The notes under the pieces were generated by a model. It was not told where the DNA came from. It worked only from the letters and a program-made list of their open reading frames with translations, and did not search any database. This document shows, one piece after another, positions 18,305 to 27,198 of a stretch of DNA of 57,322 bases. The position numbers and the translations under genes were made by a program. The DNA lies in contig JANYDG010000125.1 of the NCBI GenBank assembly GCA_025359885.1, positions 1-57,322 on the forward strand, written 5' to 3'. Source of the DNA: Acidobacteriota bacterium (GTDB taxonomy: Bacteria; Acidobacteriota; Terriglobia; Terriglobales; Acidobacteriaceae). Numbering within the stretch: the stretch's first letter is position 1; every line of letters starts with the position of its first letter.

Positions 18305-19735
18305 CTAGAAAAGGCTCCAGAGTGCCTGGTTGTAGACCTCGTGGTGATACTGCACTTCTGAACCTTTGACGAAGGTGCCCAGTTGGCGAGGGGATCGGTC
18401 GGCGGCTGCGCGCTTCAGGTCGGCGAAACGGCCTTGCACGTCTGCGCCCAGGATCTCAGAGACCCACTCGGAGCTGGTGAAGTCATCAATGGCGGAGTAG
18501 ATATTGTCGGGCAGGTAGCGCTGCGCCTGGCGCAGGTTGTCGATGGCTGAAACGTCGCCATCGATGCCCGTCTTGAAGAGCGAGTACATCACCAGATAAG
18601 GATTTGCATCTGGACCGACGGAACGCACCTCGACGCGCATTGATTTTGAGTTTCCGATGGGTACGCGGACCATGGAGCCTCGGTCGGTCGCGGACGCCTT
18701 GATCTGGTTGGGCGCTTCGTAATGCGGGTCGAGGCGGCGGTAGGAGTTCACACTCGGGTTGAGGATGAGGCAGATATCGAGGGCGTGGCTGAGGACGCGG
18801 TCGATGTAATCCCACCCCATGGCGGAGAGTTTCTCCTGGCCGTTGGCGTCCCAGAAGAGGTTGACCTTATCTTTGGTGATGGACATGTTGGTGTGCATAC
18901 CGCTGCCGTTGACGCCTACGACCGGCTTGGGCAGGAAGCTGGCGGTATAGCCCATGGAGGTTGCGATCTGGCGGCTGAGCAGTTTGTAGAGTTGGATCTG
19001 GTCGGCTGCGGCGACAACTTCGCTGTAGCTGTAGTTGATTTCAAACTGGCTTGGCGCAACTTCGGGGTGGTCCTTTTCGTTCTGAAAGCCCATGGCGCGC
19101 TGTACTTCTGCGGCGGTGTCGATGAATTTGCGCAGCGGGTCGAGCGGTAAGGAGTGGTAGTAGCCGCCGGTTGAGACGAATTCAAACTTGCCCGTCTCGT
19201 GGAAGACCTTTTCCGCATCGATGCCTTTGAAGAGGAAGCCCTCAATTTCGTTTGCGGCATGGAGGGTGTAGCCCTTTTCTGCATAGAGCTTGTCTGAGTA
19301 GCTTTTGAGCACGCCGCGCAGGTCGCCCGCATAGGGTCCGCCGGACTTGTCGATTACGGTGCCAAACACCAGCACTTTACCGGTGCCAAAGACATCAGCG
19401 GGCACCCAGTAAAACGCGCTCCAATCGATGCCGAGGCGCAGGTCACTTTCCTTTTGCGCGGTGAAGCCGCGGATGGAAGAACCGTCGAACGTCAGGTTAT
19501 CGTAGCTTGAGAGCAGGAACTTTTTGTCGTAATCGAGTAGATGCAGGCGACCTTCCAGGTCACTGAAGAGCACGGTGACAGCCTTGATGTGCCTTTCATC
19601 GGTGAGATACTTGAGCCGCTTTTCGCGAATTTCATCCTGTGAAACGCGATTGACGCGGTCAGATTTGGCTTGTAGGTTCAGCTCTTCCAGCTCATCGTAG
19701 GTGAGTGCAAGGAAATTACGGTATTCCGTGGGCAT
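18305..19735 (-). CDS. glnA: Glutamine synthetase
   Basis: A 476-residue type I-like glutamine synthetase, which makes glutamine from glutamate, ammonia and ATP in the cytoplasm. The beta-grasp N-domain carries LLSSYDNLTFDGSSIRGF (about 75-92). The catalytic domain shows ANEIEGFLF, the metal-binding FEINYS region, GVNGSGMHTNMS and DRGSMVRVPIGN. The usual GSGMHCHQS and NRSASIRIP motifs are altered, so this is a divergent subclass. I see no NLYDLPPE-type adenylylation site, so covalent control of the enterobacterial kind is unlikely. ATG at 19735 has AAAGGAG just upstream. The gene stands alone, diverging from the M61 peptidase gene, with a perfect hairpin after its stop. Confidence 0.93.
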   Translation of the reverse strand: MPTEYRNFLALTYDELEELNLQAKSDRVNRVSQDEIREKRLKYLTDERHIKAVTVLFSDLEGRLHLLDYDKKFLLSSYDNLTFDGSSIRGFTAQKESDLRLGIDWSAFYWVPADVFGTGKVLVFGTVIDKSGGPYAGDLRGVLKSYSDKLYAEKGYTLHAANEIEGFLFKGIDAEKVFHETGKFEFVSTGGYYHSLPLDPLRKFIDTAAEVQRAMGFQNEKDHPEVAPSQFEINYSYSEVVAAADQIQLYKLLSRQIATSMGYTASFLPKPVVGVNGSGMHTNMSITKDKVNLFWDANGQEKLSAMGWDYIDRVLSHALDICLILNPSVNSYRRLDPHYEAPNQIKASATDRGSMVRVPIGNSKSMRVEVRSVGPDANPYLVMYSLFKTGIDGDVSAIDNLRQAQRYLPDNIYSAIDDFTSSEWVSEILGADVQGRFADLKRAAADRSPRQLGTFVKGSEVQYHHEVYNQALWSLF

Positions 19736-19991
19736 GGTGCTCCTTTTTTGGCGATTCGAATTGCGCCCTGGTGCAGCGGCGTTGAACTGCGCGGCGGCTG
19801 CGGATGAAACCTGCTACAAGGGTAACGCGCCGCGGTCCCACGCGACTATCGAAATAGCGGCTACTGCGCTGGCAACCACGGCTGAGTCTGAGCGGCTTTT
19901 GAAGTTTCAGTCTGCCAATTCCCTGGGAAATTGCTTTCCCTCGAACCTTGATGGGCTGGTAGCATCGCCTTCAAGGAGTCTTCACACGACC

Positions 19992-21947
19992 ATGCTTTCT
20001 TTTCGTGACCGCTTAGCCGGCCTCAACTTCCCCTCTGTTCTCGCCCTCGCTCTTTTGGCCCTTTTGCCCGCTTGTGCCTTTGCTCAGACGGCCCCGATCC
20101 TGATCACGGCGGACCTCTCGGAAGCGCCCCGGAAGCTGTTTCATGCAGAGGTGGATATACCGGTAACCGCTGGCCCTCTGACCCTGACGACGCCCCGGTG
20201 GATCCCCGGGAACCATCGGCCGACGGGCCCGGTGGACGATATTACGGGTGTCGTTTTTACGGTGAATGGGAAGCCGTTGACATGGCGGCGCGATGATGTG
20301 GACCTTTATGAGTTTCATTTGACAATTCCCGAAGGCGCAAAGACGCTGCACGCGCACCTGGACTGCATCGTGACGGAGCGCATCACGCAGCGGATGGCGG
20401 TGCTGGAGTGGGAAAAGCTGCTGCTCTACCCGGCGAACATCGCGGTGAAGGAGATTGCGATTGAACCATCGCTCAAGGTTCCCGATGGCTGGGGTGTTGG
20501 GACGGCGCTTAAGCCGGTTGGAACTGGGTCCTATCCAGTGCCTGCGGCGGGCGCGACGACGCAGTTTGCAGTGACGAACGTGGAGCAACTGGAAGATTCG
20601 CCGATCGTCACAGGGCTTTACTTCCACGAGTTTGCGCTGGCTCCTGAGGTGACGCCGAAGCATTATCTCGACGTGGTGTCGGACTTTCCCGAAGACTCGA
20701 AGCTGCGGCCGGCGGTGTTGGCTGAGGTGAGCAACCTGGTGCGGGAGGCTGGTGCGGTCTACAGTTCGCACCACTACACGGTTTACCACTTTCTGCTGAC
20801 GCTGTCGGATATTGCAGGCGGCGAGGGTTTGGAGCACCACGAATCTTCGGATAACGGTGTGGATGAGAAGGCGTTTTCGGACGATGATCACCAGTTGTCG
20901 GATGCTGACCTGCTGTCGCACGAGTTTACGCACTCGTGGAATGGCAAGTATCGGCGGCCTGCGGGGCTGTATCAGCCGGATTTTGCGACGGCGCAGCAGG
21001 GTGCTTTGCTTTGGGTGTACGAGGGCATGACGCAGTATCTGGGCAATGTGCTGGCGGCTCGTTCAGGGCTGAAGAATCAGCAGCAGTATCGCGAGTTGCT
21101 GGCACTTTCGGCGGCGAATCTCGATTCCAAGGTTGGGCGCGAATGGCGGCCGACGGAGGATACGGCGATTGCGGCGAGCATTCTGCGCGGGGGCAATCCG
21201 GCGTGGTCCAACTGGAAGCGCGGTCAGGATTACTACCAGGAAGGTGAGCTGCTGTGGCTGGACGCGGATACGCTGATCCGGAAGCTGACCGGCGGGAAGA
21301 AGTCACTGGATGATTTCCAGAAGATCTTCCTTGGCAAGGGCGGCGAGACGGGCCCGATGATTGTGACCTACACGCGGGATGAACTGGTTGCTGACCTGAA
21401 CCAGGTGGTGACGTATGACTGGGCGAAGTTCCTGCATGAGCGGATTGATCTGGTGAATCCTCGGGCGGACCTGGCGGGGATTGAGCAGGGCGGTTATCGG
21501 CTCGTCTACCGCGACAAGCCGAACAAGAGCGAGCGGACGATCAACTACGACATCGACGGCGATGGTCCGCGGCGTGGGCCGGATGTGTGGTATTCGATTG
21601 GATTGCGGCTGACCAACAATGGGCAGATTGCCGATGTGCGCTGGAACGGGCCAGCGGACAAGGCAAAGCTTGCGCCGGGATACAAGATTCTGGCGGTGGA
21701 TGGAAATGTCTACTCTGCCGAATCGCTGAAGGATGCGATCAAGGCGGCAAAGGGACGGACGGAGCCGATTCGGCTGATCGTGCAGGCGGATACGTTTGTT
21801 TCGACCATCGAGATCAATTATCACGATGGCGAGCGGTTTCCGACGCTGGAGCGGGTTTCAGGAACGCGTGCGTATCTGGATGAGATCACCACGCCGCGGA
21901 CTGTTCCGGAGAAGGCTGCCGAGGAGAAGAAGACCGACGACGACTGA
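19992..21947 (+). CDS. Secreted M61 family metallopeptidase with PDZ domain
   Basis: A 651-residue exported zinc peptidase of the glycyl-aminopeptidase (M61) family. After a signal peptide (about 1-29, ending CAFAQ) comes the M61 N-terminal beta domain with TPRWIPGNHRPTGPVDDI. The zinc motif HEFTH is at residues 310-314, with the third ligand probably Glu344 in VYEGMTQYLG. A C-terminal PDZ domain (about 535-605, with GLRLTNNGQIADV and GYKILAVDG) precedes an acidic Glu/Lys/Asp tail. Family members remove N-terminal Gly or Ala. The frame is open upstream to 19701, but only the ATG at 19992 starts the signal peptide; AGGAG lies 13 bases upstream, a little far. A strong terminator follows. Confidence 0.92.
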   Translation: MLSFRDRLAGLNFPSVLALALLALLPACAFAQTAPILITADLSEAPRKLFHAEVDIPVTAGPLTLTTPRWIPGNHRPTGPVDDITGVVFTVNGKPLTWRRDDVDLYEFHLTIPEGAKTLHAHLDCIVTERITQRMAVLEWEKLLLYPANIAVKEIAIEPSLKVPDGWGVGTALKPVGTGSYPVPAAGATTQFAVTNVEQLEDSPIVTGLYFHEFALAPEVTPKHYLDVVSDFPEDSKLRPAVLAEVSNLVREAGAVYSSHHYTVYHFLLTLSDIAGGEGLEHHESSDNGVDEKAFSDDDHQLSDADLLSHEFTHSWNGKYRRPAGLYQPDFATAQQGALLWVYEGMTQYLGNVLAARSGLKNQQQYRELLALSAANLDSKVGREWRPTEDTAIAASILRGGNPAWSNWKRGQDYYQEGELLWLDADTLIRKLTGGKKSLDDFQKIFLGKGGETGPMIVTYTRDELVADLNQVVTYDWAKFLHERIDLVNPRADLAGIEQGGYRLVYRDKPNKSERTINYDIDGDGPRRGPDVWYSIGLRLTNNGQIADVRWNGPADKAKLAPGYKILAVDGNVYSAESLKDAIKAAKGRTEPIRLIVQADTFVSTIEINYHDGERFPTLERVSGTRAYLDEITTPRTVPEKAAEEKKTDDD

Positions 21948-21980
21948 AGCAAGTCTCTCGTAAAATTGCAGATTGTGATA

Positions 21981-22016
21981 AGCGGCCGCCTGTTTGAGCA
22001 CAGGTGGCCGCTTTTT
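21981..22016 (+). terminator. Rho-independent terminator after the M61 peptidase gene
   Basis: AGCGGCCGCCTG (21981-21992) pairs with CAGGTGGCCGCT (22001-22012) with one wobble position and an 8-base loop, followed by a T tract (TTTTT). It starts 34 bases after the stop codon. Confidence 0.9.
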
Positions 22017-22491
22017 GGTGGCAATTGGCGAAGACAGGGCGAATATAGGGGGGGGGAGGGGGGGTATCTGGGGGTATCAGCCCGGGGGATCGTTGATAGA
22101 GCAGACCGGGGACATAGCGGACGCGGCCCAGTGCAGGGGCGATTGAAGACAAGCGATGGCTTGTGGGTTGCAAGGTGTGGATTGTGGGCTTTTGGCCGGC
22201 TTTGTCAGATTTTAGAGCTGATTTCAGTCTGCGCTTTTGGATGGAAATGATCGGCAACCCTCTGGTTTGAATCGGGTGGCTCACCGGTGATTTTTTTTGA
22301 GGGATGGACGTACCGGGATCAGCGTCTGCTGACTTTACAGTCAATCGCGCGGATTGAGTCTCGCGAAGGCACAGATTGCCAGCAGATTGCCTGACGGGAA
22401 TGACAAAAAAACAACTATAAGAGTGGAAGCGGATTGTGGGGTTTTTGTGTGCGGTAGCGTAGTCTTTTGCTGAGGAGAATCTGCGCATACT
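22017..22491. other. Long intergenic region with a guanine-run cluster
   Basis: About 475 bases without a recognisable gene between the M61 terminator and the CocE/NonD hydrolase. Its striking element is the G-run cluster at 22048-22088; the rest is unremarkable. The promoter of the hydrolase should lie in the last 100-150 bases, which are AT-richer (for example around 22405-22425). Confidence 0.5.
22048..22088 (+). promoter_or_regulatory. Potential G-quadruplex sequence
   Basis: The plus strand carries G9, A, G7, then TATCT, G5, a 9-base spacer and G5. Four or more G-tracts of at least five within 41 bases satisfy the usual quadruplex pattern. It lies about 400 bases upstream of the CocE/NonD hydrolase and 32 bases past the M61 terminator. 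Function unknown. Confidence 0.55.
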
Positions 22492-24450
22492 ATGAGACCT
22501 TCGCTTCGGACTTCGCTGCTCTGGTTGACTCGTCTTTTTCTTGTTTTCATCGCTCTGGCTGCGGGTGTGCGACTGGTGGCGGAGGAGGCCGACGTGCCTC
22601 AAGAGAACTTTGTGAAATCGCACTACACCAAGTATGAGTACCGGATCCCGATGCGGGATGGGAAGCGGCTGTTTACGGCGGTGTATGTGCCGAAGGCGAG
22701 CGCGTTTGCGGGCGATGGGGGGCCGTACCCTTTCATGATGGACCGGACGCCATACAGCGTGGGGCCATACGGGGAGGACCGGTATCCGGCGCGGCTGGGG
22801 CCTTCGGATGAGTTTGAAAAGGGCGGGTACATTTTTGTGTACCAGGATGTGCGCGGACGGTGGATGAGTGAGGGCGAGTTTGTGGAGATGCGGCCGCACA
22901 TTGATGAGAAGAAGGTGATGACGGGGCCGAAGGCGGATGTGGATGATGCTTCAGACACGTATGACACGATCGAGTTTCTGCTGAAGACGGTCGAGAACAA
23001 CAATGGGAAGGTGGGGATCTGGGGGATTTCTTATCCTGGGTTTTACACGTCGGCGAGCATGATCGATTCGCACCCGGCGCTGGTGGCGGCGAGCCCGCAG
23101 GCACCGATGACGGATCTTTTTCTGAGCGACGACAGTTACCACGGCGGGGCTTTCATGCTTTCGGCAAATTTTGGTTTTTACACGTTTTTCTATCCGCAGA
23201 AGGAGCCTCAGACGCCGCATCCGACACTGGATTTTGATATGGGGACGCCGGATTCGTACAGGTTTTACCTGAACGGTGGCAGCCTGGCGGAGATGGAGAA
23301 GCAGTACCTGAAGGGGACGAACTGGCTGTACGTGGACCAGATGAAGCACGACACGTATGACAGCTACTGGCAGGAGCGGGACCTTTCGCGCCACATGAAG
23401 AATGTGAAATGCGCGGTGCTGGTGGTGGGCGGATGGTATGACGCGGAGGACTTGAGCGGCCCGTTCAAGACGTTTTATGCGACGTCGAAGTTCAACCCGG
23501 AGACGCCGACGACGCTGGTGGAGGGACCGTGGGTGCATGGGGGTTGGGCGCGGAATGAGGGGAGCCACCTGGGAGATATTTCCTTCCAGGCAAAGACTTC
23601 TGAATATTTTCGGGCACAGGTGCAGTTCCCTTTCTTTGAGCATTATCTGAAGGGCAAGGGAGCGGCGCAGCCGAAGGCGGTGGTGTTTGAGACGGGAACG
23701 AATGTGTGGCGGAGTTTTGCGAGCTGGCCTCCGCAGGCCGCGGCTGCCAAGACGCTGTATTTTCACGCCGGTGGGAAGCTGAGCTTTGAGGCCCCGACGG
23801 AGACGGCGAGCAGCGACAGCTATGGAAGCGACCCGGCGCATCCAGTGCCGTTTGTGGGCTACACCACGGATACGGTGCCGCAGCGGTACATGGTGGATGA
23901 CCAGCGCTTTGCGAGTTACCGGCCGGACGTGCTGGTGTACGAGAGCGAGGTGCTGGAAGAGGATGTGACGATTGCCGGACCGATCAACCCGAAGCTGAAG
24001 ATTGCCAGCACCGGGACGGACGCGGACTTTGATGTGAAGCTGATCGATGTGTATCCAGAGGATTCGCCGGATGAGCAGGAAGGCGCTCGGCCGAACAAGC
24101 GGCAACTGGATGCGCCGCCGGTACGGATGGGGGGGTACCAGGAGTTGCTGCGCGGGGAGCCGATGCGGGCGAAGTTTCGCAATAGCTGGGAGAAGCCGGA
24201 GGCGTTGGTGCCGGGGAAGCGGACGGAAGTGAACTTTACGATGCCGGATCTGTTTCACACGTTCCGGCGGGGGCACCGGATCATGGTGCAGGTGCAGTCG
24301 AGCTGGTTTCCGCTGACGGACCGGAATCCGCAGACGTTTACCGATATTCCGTATGCGAAGCCGGAGCAGTTTGTGAAGGCGACGGAGACGGTGTTTCACG
24401 AGAAGGATGCGGCGTCAGGGGTGGAAGTGCTGGTGATGCCGAAGCCTTAA
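22492..24450 (+). CDS. CocE/NonD family hydrolase (S15-like)
   Basis: A 652-residue exported alpha/beta hydrolase of the X-Pro dipeptidyl-peptidase/CocE group, most like glutaryl-7-ACA acylase-type proteins. An N-terminal hydrophobic segment (about 8-30) acts as signal peptide or anchor. The hydrolase domain starts at YRIPMRDGKRLFTAVYVP; the nucleophile is Ser180 in GISYPGFY, with the acid in GGWYDAED and the His in GPWVHGGW. A C-terminal jelly-roll domain (about 430-645) includes FTMPDLFHTFRRGHRI. Such enzymes cleave peptides, amides or esters; the substrate cannot be told. ATG at 22492 has GAGGAG at a rather long 14 bases. A palindromic repeat follows the stop codon. Confidence 0.92.
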   Translation: MRPSLRTSLLWLTRLFLVFIALAAGVRLVAEEADVPQENFVKSHYTKYEYRIPMRDGKRLFTAVYVPKASAFAGDGGPYPFMMDRTPYSVGPYGEDRYPARLGPSDEFEKGGYIFVYQDVRGRWMSEGEFVEMRPHIDEKKVMTGPKADVDDASDTYDTIEFLLKTVENNNGKVGIWGISYPGFYTSASMIDSHPALVAASPQAPMTDLFLSDDSYHGGAFMLSANFGFYTFFYPQKEPQTPHPTLDFDMGTPDSYRFYLNGGSLAEMEKQYLKGTNWLYVDQMKHDTYDSYWQERDLSRHMKNVKCAVLVVGGWYDAEDLSGPFKTFYATSKFNPETPTTLVEGPWVHGGWARNEGSHLGDISFQAKTSEYFRAQVQFPFFEHYLKGKGAAQPKAVVFETGTNVWRSFASWPPQAAAAKTLYFHAGGKLSFEAPTETASSDSYGSDPAHPVPFVGYTTDTVPQRYMVDDQRFASYRPDVLVYESEVLEEDVTIAGPINPKLKIASTGTDADFDVKLIDVYPEDSPDEQEGARPNKRQLDAPPVRMGGYQELLRGEPMRAKFRNSWEKPEALVPGKRTEVNFTMPDLFHTFRRGHRIMVQVQSSWFPLTDRNPQTFTDIPYAKPEQFVKATETVFHEKDAASGVEVLVMPKP

Positions 24451-24483
24451 GACACTTTTTCTATGGAGCAGGATTTGCGGTAT

Positions 24484-24523
24484 CCCACCCTGGCCAGCAA
24501 GACAAGAGCGTGGCGAGGGTGGG
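24484..24523. repeat. REP-like palindrome after the CocE/NonD gene
   Basis: CCCACCCTGGCCA (24484-24496) and TGGCGAGGGTGGG (24511-24523) pair over 13 bases with one mismatch and a 14-base loop, followed by GCACCCGG. GGGTGGGGCACC-type palindromes between genes are, as far as I recall, common in Acidobacteriaceae genomes. It lies between two convergent genes and could serve as a bidirectional terminator. Confidence 0.6.
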
Positions 24524-24556
24524 GCACCCGGACTGTATTTTATTCAATAAAGTGCG

Positions 24557-25507
24557 TTAATTGACGGTGAGGGCGAGCGATGCGGTGTGTTCTGTTGCGT
24601 TGAGGCCATTGCTGGTCTGTGCGGTCACGGTCACGGTGTAGGAGCCTTTGGGCGTGCCCGGATTGTAGGTGGGCGGGTGATGGAAGTAGCCGTAGCGCGC
24701 CGAGCAAGCAGTGGTTGCAGTGATGCTGAGGACGGCAACCATGAGCAGGAGAGCGGCGCGGCCGAGCAGATTTCGCTTGCGGCCGAGGAAGCCGAGCCCG
24801 AGGATGCCGGGGAGCAGAACAGCGAGGACCAGGGGAGTGGTATGGCCGGTGCCGGGGAGGCCCTGGGGAACCTCGTTACGGGCTGTTTTGCCGGCGGGGG
24901 CCGTGGTCTGGACGGTGAGGTTTGCCTTGACCGTCGGGGTGGTATCGGTGACCTGGAGGTTTGCCGGGGTGTAGGTGCAGGTAACGCCGATGGGCAAACC
25001 GGAACAGGAGAGGCTGATGAAGCCGGTAAAGCTGTTCTGCGGGGTCACGGTCAGGGCGACAATGCCTGCTGCACCGGCTTTGAGCGTGAGGGCGGCAGGG
25101 ACAATGGCGATGCCGAAATCCGGGGTGGCTGCGGCCAGGGGGTGGACGACGACTGCTTCTGAATGAGAGGCGAGACGCGCGGTGTCGCCGCTGTAGAGGG
25201 CGCGGAGAGCGTGGTCGCCCGCGGTGAGCGCATCGAGCTTGATTGCTGCACGGCCCTCGGCGTTGAGCGCTGCGCCTGCGATCTCTCGACCGTGTTCAAC
25301 GAGGGTGACGGTGCCGGTGGCCGGGGTGCCGTCCGCATCGAGTACGGAAGTGGTCAAGGTTGCGACTGTGTGCCCGCTGATTTCGCGGGTTTCTGCTGTC
25401 AGCGTGGTTTGTGTGGCGGTTTGGGCAGCTGCAAAGGTGCTGCAAAGCCCGAGGAGCACTCCCCCCACCATTACCTGAACCATCGCGAAGCGCGTCAAGG
25501 GACGCAT
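24557..25507 (-). CDS. Secreted Ig-like repeat protein
   Basis: A 316-residue exported protein. A signal peptide (about 1-28, ending TFAAAQ) leads into an Ig-like domain of the big-repeat type (about 30-125: VTLVEHGREIAG, LRALYSGDTARLASH), then a second beta domain (about 130-215) with FTGFISLSCSGLPIGVTCTY. A hydrophobic stretch with PGILGLGFLGRKR and a basic stop follows, then a second hydrophobic segment and a short tail with TACSARYGYFHHPPTYN. The architecture is frequent among acidobacterial surface proteins; function is unknown. ATG at 25507 is used; a GTG at 25525 would add six residues and neither has a clear ribosome-binding site. Confidence 0.75.
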   Translation of the reverse strand: MRPLTRFAMVQVMVGGVLLGLCSTFAAAQTATQTTLTAETREISGHTVATLTTSVLDADGTPATGTVTLVEHGREIAGAALNAEGRAAIKLDALTAGDHALRALYSGDTARLASHSEAVVVHPLAAATPDFGIAIVPAALTLKAGAAGIVALTVTPQNSFTGFISLSCSGLPIGVTCTYTPANLQVTDTTPTVKANLTVQTTAPAGKTARNEVPQGLPGTGHTTPLVLAVLLPGILGLGFLGRKRNLLGRAALLLMVAVLSITATTACSARYGYFHHPPTYNPGTPKGSYTVTVTAQTSNGLNATEHTASLALTVN

Positions 25508-25814
25508 GCCAAAATCAATACTCACCCGTTGCCAACCTCTGCCGAAAAAGTCTCACGAAGCCGCATACAACACAGCTGGAATCTCAATTGTATCTGCACC
25601 CGGGGCTAGGAGGCCAAACCGCGAGCCCTGAACGACTGTCTGCGCTATGGATTGTTACGGGCGCCTGTGGTGAGAGACGGTTGATGAGGCGCGACGTAAG
25701 CGGGGCAGAGGATGAATCGGGGGAAGTCTGAGGGAGAGCGGGAGGGTGCGACAGGCGGCGGGTTAAGATCATTTCTGCGAAGTACCTGGAATGAAATACC
25801 TGGAGGCAACGACG
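25508..25814. other. Divergent intergenic region between the Ig-like gene and ruvA
   Basis: About 300 bases with no recognisable gene; it should hold the promoters of both flanking genes. No obvious palindrome or strong consensus promoter stood out. Confidence 0.4.
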
Positions 25815-26405
25815 ATGATTGCTCACCTGCGCGGCAAACTGATTCACAAGCAACCCGGCCAGGCGATTGTGGAGGCTGCGGGGGTGGGGTATGACGTGAC
25901 GATATCGGTGCCGACGTTTACGGCGCTGCCGGGTTTGGGGGCGGAGGCTTCGCTGCACATTCATACCCAGGTGCGGGAGGATGCGATTTCGCTGTTCGGC
26001 TTTCTGGAGCGCGATGAGAAGCGGCTTTTTGAGCGCCTAATCACGGTGACCGGGGTGGGGCCGAAGCTGGCGATTACGCTGCTGAGCGGGCTCTCGGCGG
26101 AGCGGGCGGTGACGGCGATCCGAGGACAGGATCATGCGATGCTGGTGCGGATTCCGGGGGTTGGGAAAAAGCTGGCTGAGCGGCTTGTGCTGGAGCTGAA
26201 GGACAAGCTGGATGATTTTGCTGCCGCTCCGGTGGCGGCCTCGGTGCAGGGTGTGGCGGTGGAGGATGTGCTTTCGGCGCTGACGAATCTGGGGTATCAG
26301 CGGGTGGCGGCGGAGAAGGCTGTGCAGCTCTCGGTGGCGAAGGAGGCTGGGCTGGCGGGGGATTTTGATGGGTTGTTCCGGGCTGCGCTGAAGGTGATTC
26401 GATAG
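25815..26405 (+). CDS. ruvA: Holliday junction branch migration protein RuvA
   Basis: A 196-residue RuvA, which binds four-way DNA junctions and loads the RuvB motor during recombinational repair. It starts MIAHLRGKLIHKQPGQ (OB-fold, about 1-62), has two helix-hairpin-helix motifs (TVTGVGPKLAITLLSG and VRIPGVGKKLAERL) and a C-terminal three-helix domain (about 145-196) with VEDVLSALTNLGYQ that contacts RuvB. Length is standard. The ATG at 25815 has GGAGG at 25802-25806; an ATG at 25791 would add eight residues absent from other RuvA proteins. Neither ruvB nor ruvC is in the window. Confidence 0.97.
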   Translation: MIAHLRGKLIHKQPGQAIVEAAGVGYDVTISVPTFTALPGLGAEASLHIHTQVREDAISLFGFLERDEKRLFERLITVTGVGPKLAITLLSGLSAERAVTAIRGQDHAMLVRIPGVGKKLAERLVLELKDKLDDFAAAPVAASVQGVAVEDVLSALTNLGYQRVAAEKAVQLSVAKEAGLAGDFDGLFRAALKVIR

Positions 26406-26440
26406 GGAATACTGCTCGCGTGTTTGTCTTATGATTGGCC

Positions 26441-26785
26441 ATGCCCTTCAAAGATTGGGAAGAGGTTGCAACGGCTGCCGAGTCCGTATTCTCGACGAGT
26501 GATGAACCGTTTAGCCGCGAGACGATTGAGAATGCGCGAGATGTACTCGCAGGCTGCCGATGCACCTCTCTTCTACCAAACGGTGTAGAGAAGGGATATT
26601 GGAGTACGTTGTGCTTGATCTGGGACAAATTTGAGTTGGAGATATTCGAAGACCGCGTTGAGGTTTACCATTTCGACCAACCGCAGCTACAGGTCTGGTA
26701 CGAGCAGCACACTCCGGGCCAGGAGTTTTCCTCGCGGTTCCTCGGGGAATTACCAAAGGCTTCTGGCGAAGCTGGCACTGCGTAG
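26441..26785 (+). CDS. Hypothetical protein, 114 aa
   Basis: I do not recognise a family. The protein starts MPFKDWEEVATAAESVF, is soluble and mixed alpha/beta, and is rich in Glu and aromatic residues (EIFEDRVEVYHFDQPQLQVWYE), without signal peptide or membrane segment. The DNA is less GC-rich than that of ruvA just upstream (35-base gap). Its stop codon is one base from the end of the convergent VapC-like toxin gene, so it may belong to the same small accessory insertion as the toxin-antitoxin pair (inference). The start is the ATG at 26441; a TTG at 26435 is also possible. Confidence 0.6.
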   Translation: MPFKDWEEVATAAESVFSTSDEPFSRETIENARDVLAGCRCTSLLPNGVEKGYWSTLCLIWDKFELEIFEDRVEVYHFDQPQLQVWYEQHTPGQEFSSRFLGELPKASGEAGTA

Positions 26786-26786
26786 C

Positions 26787-27173
26787 TCACCAAATCCGCC
26801 GCACTCCGAACCCATCGAGTTTGGTGTCTGGCGTAATGACTGGAATATCCAGGCTCAGGGCTTGTGCCGCGATGATGCGATCGAAGGGATCGCGATGGGC
26901 GGCGGGGAGGCGGCCCGCTCGAAGAAATTGCTCGGCGTCGACCGTGAGCAGCACGTAGCCAGCCACGTCCATCGTTTCGATGAAATTGCGCTCTAACACT
27001 TCGGCCTCAGGCAGTTTGCCGTTGCGGAACTTAGTTGCTATCTCCCATGCTGAGGCGGCAGAGACCAGGATGATGTTGTCGGGGTCGGCCAGGAGGGTGC
27101 GCACCTGTTGGCTGAGGGTGGCTGGCGAGAGCGTTGCCCAGATGACTGTGCAGGTATCGAGTATGAGTTTCAT
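26787..27173 (-). CDS. VapC-like PIN domain toxin
   Basis: A 128-residue PIN-domain ribonuclease. The acidic metal-binding set is visible: Asp6 in LILDTCTVIW, Glu44 in SAASAWEIATK, Asp95/Asp98 in HRDPFDRIIAAQA and Asp116 in ITPDTKLDGF. Toxins of this group cut tRNA or rRNA and slow growth when freed from their antitoxin. The gene follows the Phd-like antitoxin gene on the same strand with a 25-base gap. The ATG at 27173 has GAGGAG about 10 bases upstream. The TATSLSPATL-type variable segment is normal for the family, and nothing suggests inactivation. Confidence 0.9.
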   Translation of the reverse strand: MKLILDTCTVIWATLSPATLSQQVRTLLADPDNIILVSAASAWEIATKFRNGKLPEAEVLERNFIETMDVAGYVLLTVDAEQFLRAGRLPAAHRDPFDRIIAAQALSLDIPVITPDTKLDGFGVRRIW

Positions 27174-27198
27174 CGACCAGATGCTCCTCGACCAAAAT

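Noticed and set aside
20013..20933. Minus-strand frame of 306 codons
   Set aside because: Antisense to the M61 gene and without family features.
22951..24399. Long minus-strand frame of 482 codons
   Set aside because: Antisense shadow of the CocE/NonD gene; Arg/His/Leu-rich composition typical of GC-rich shadow frames.
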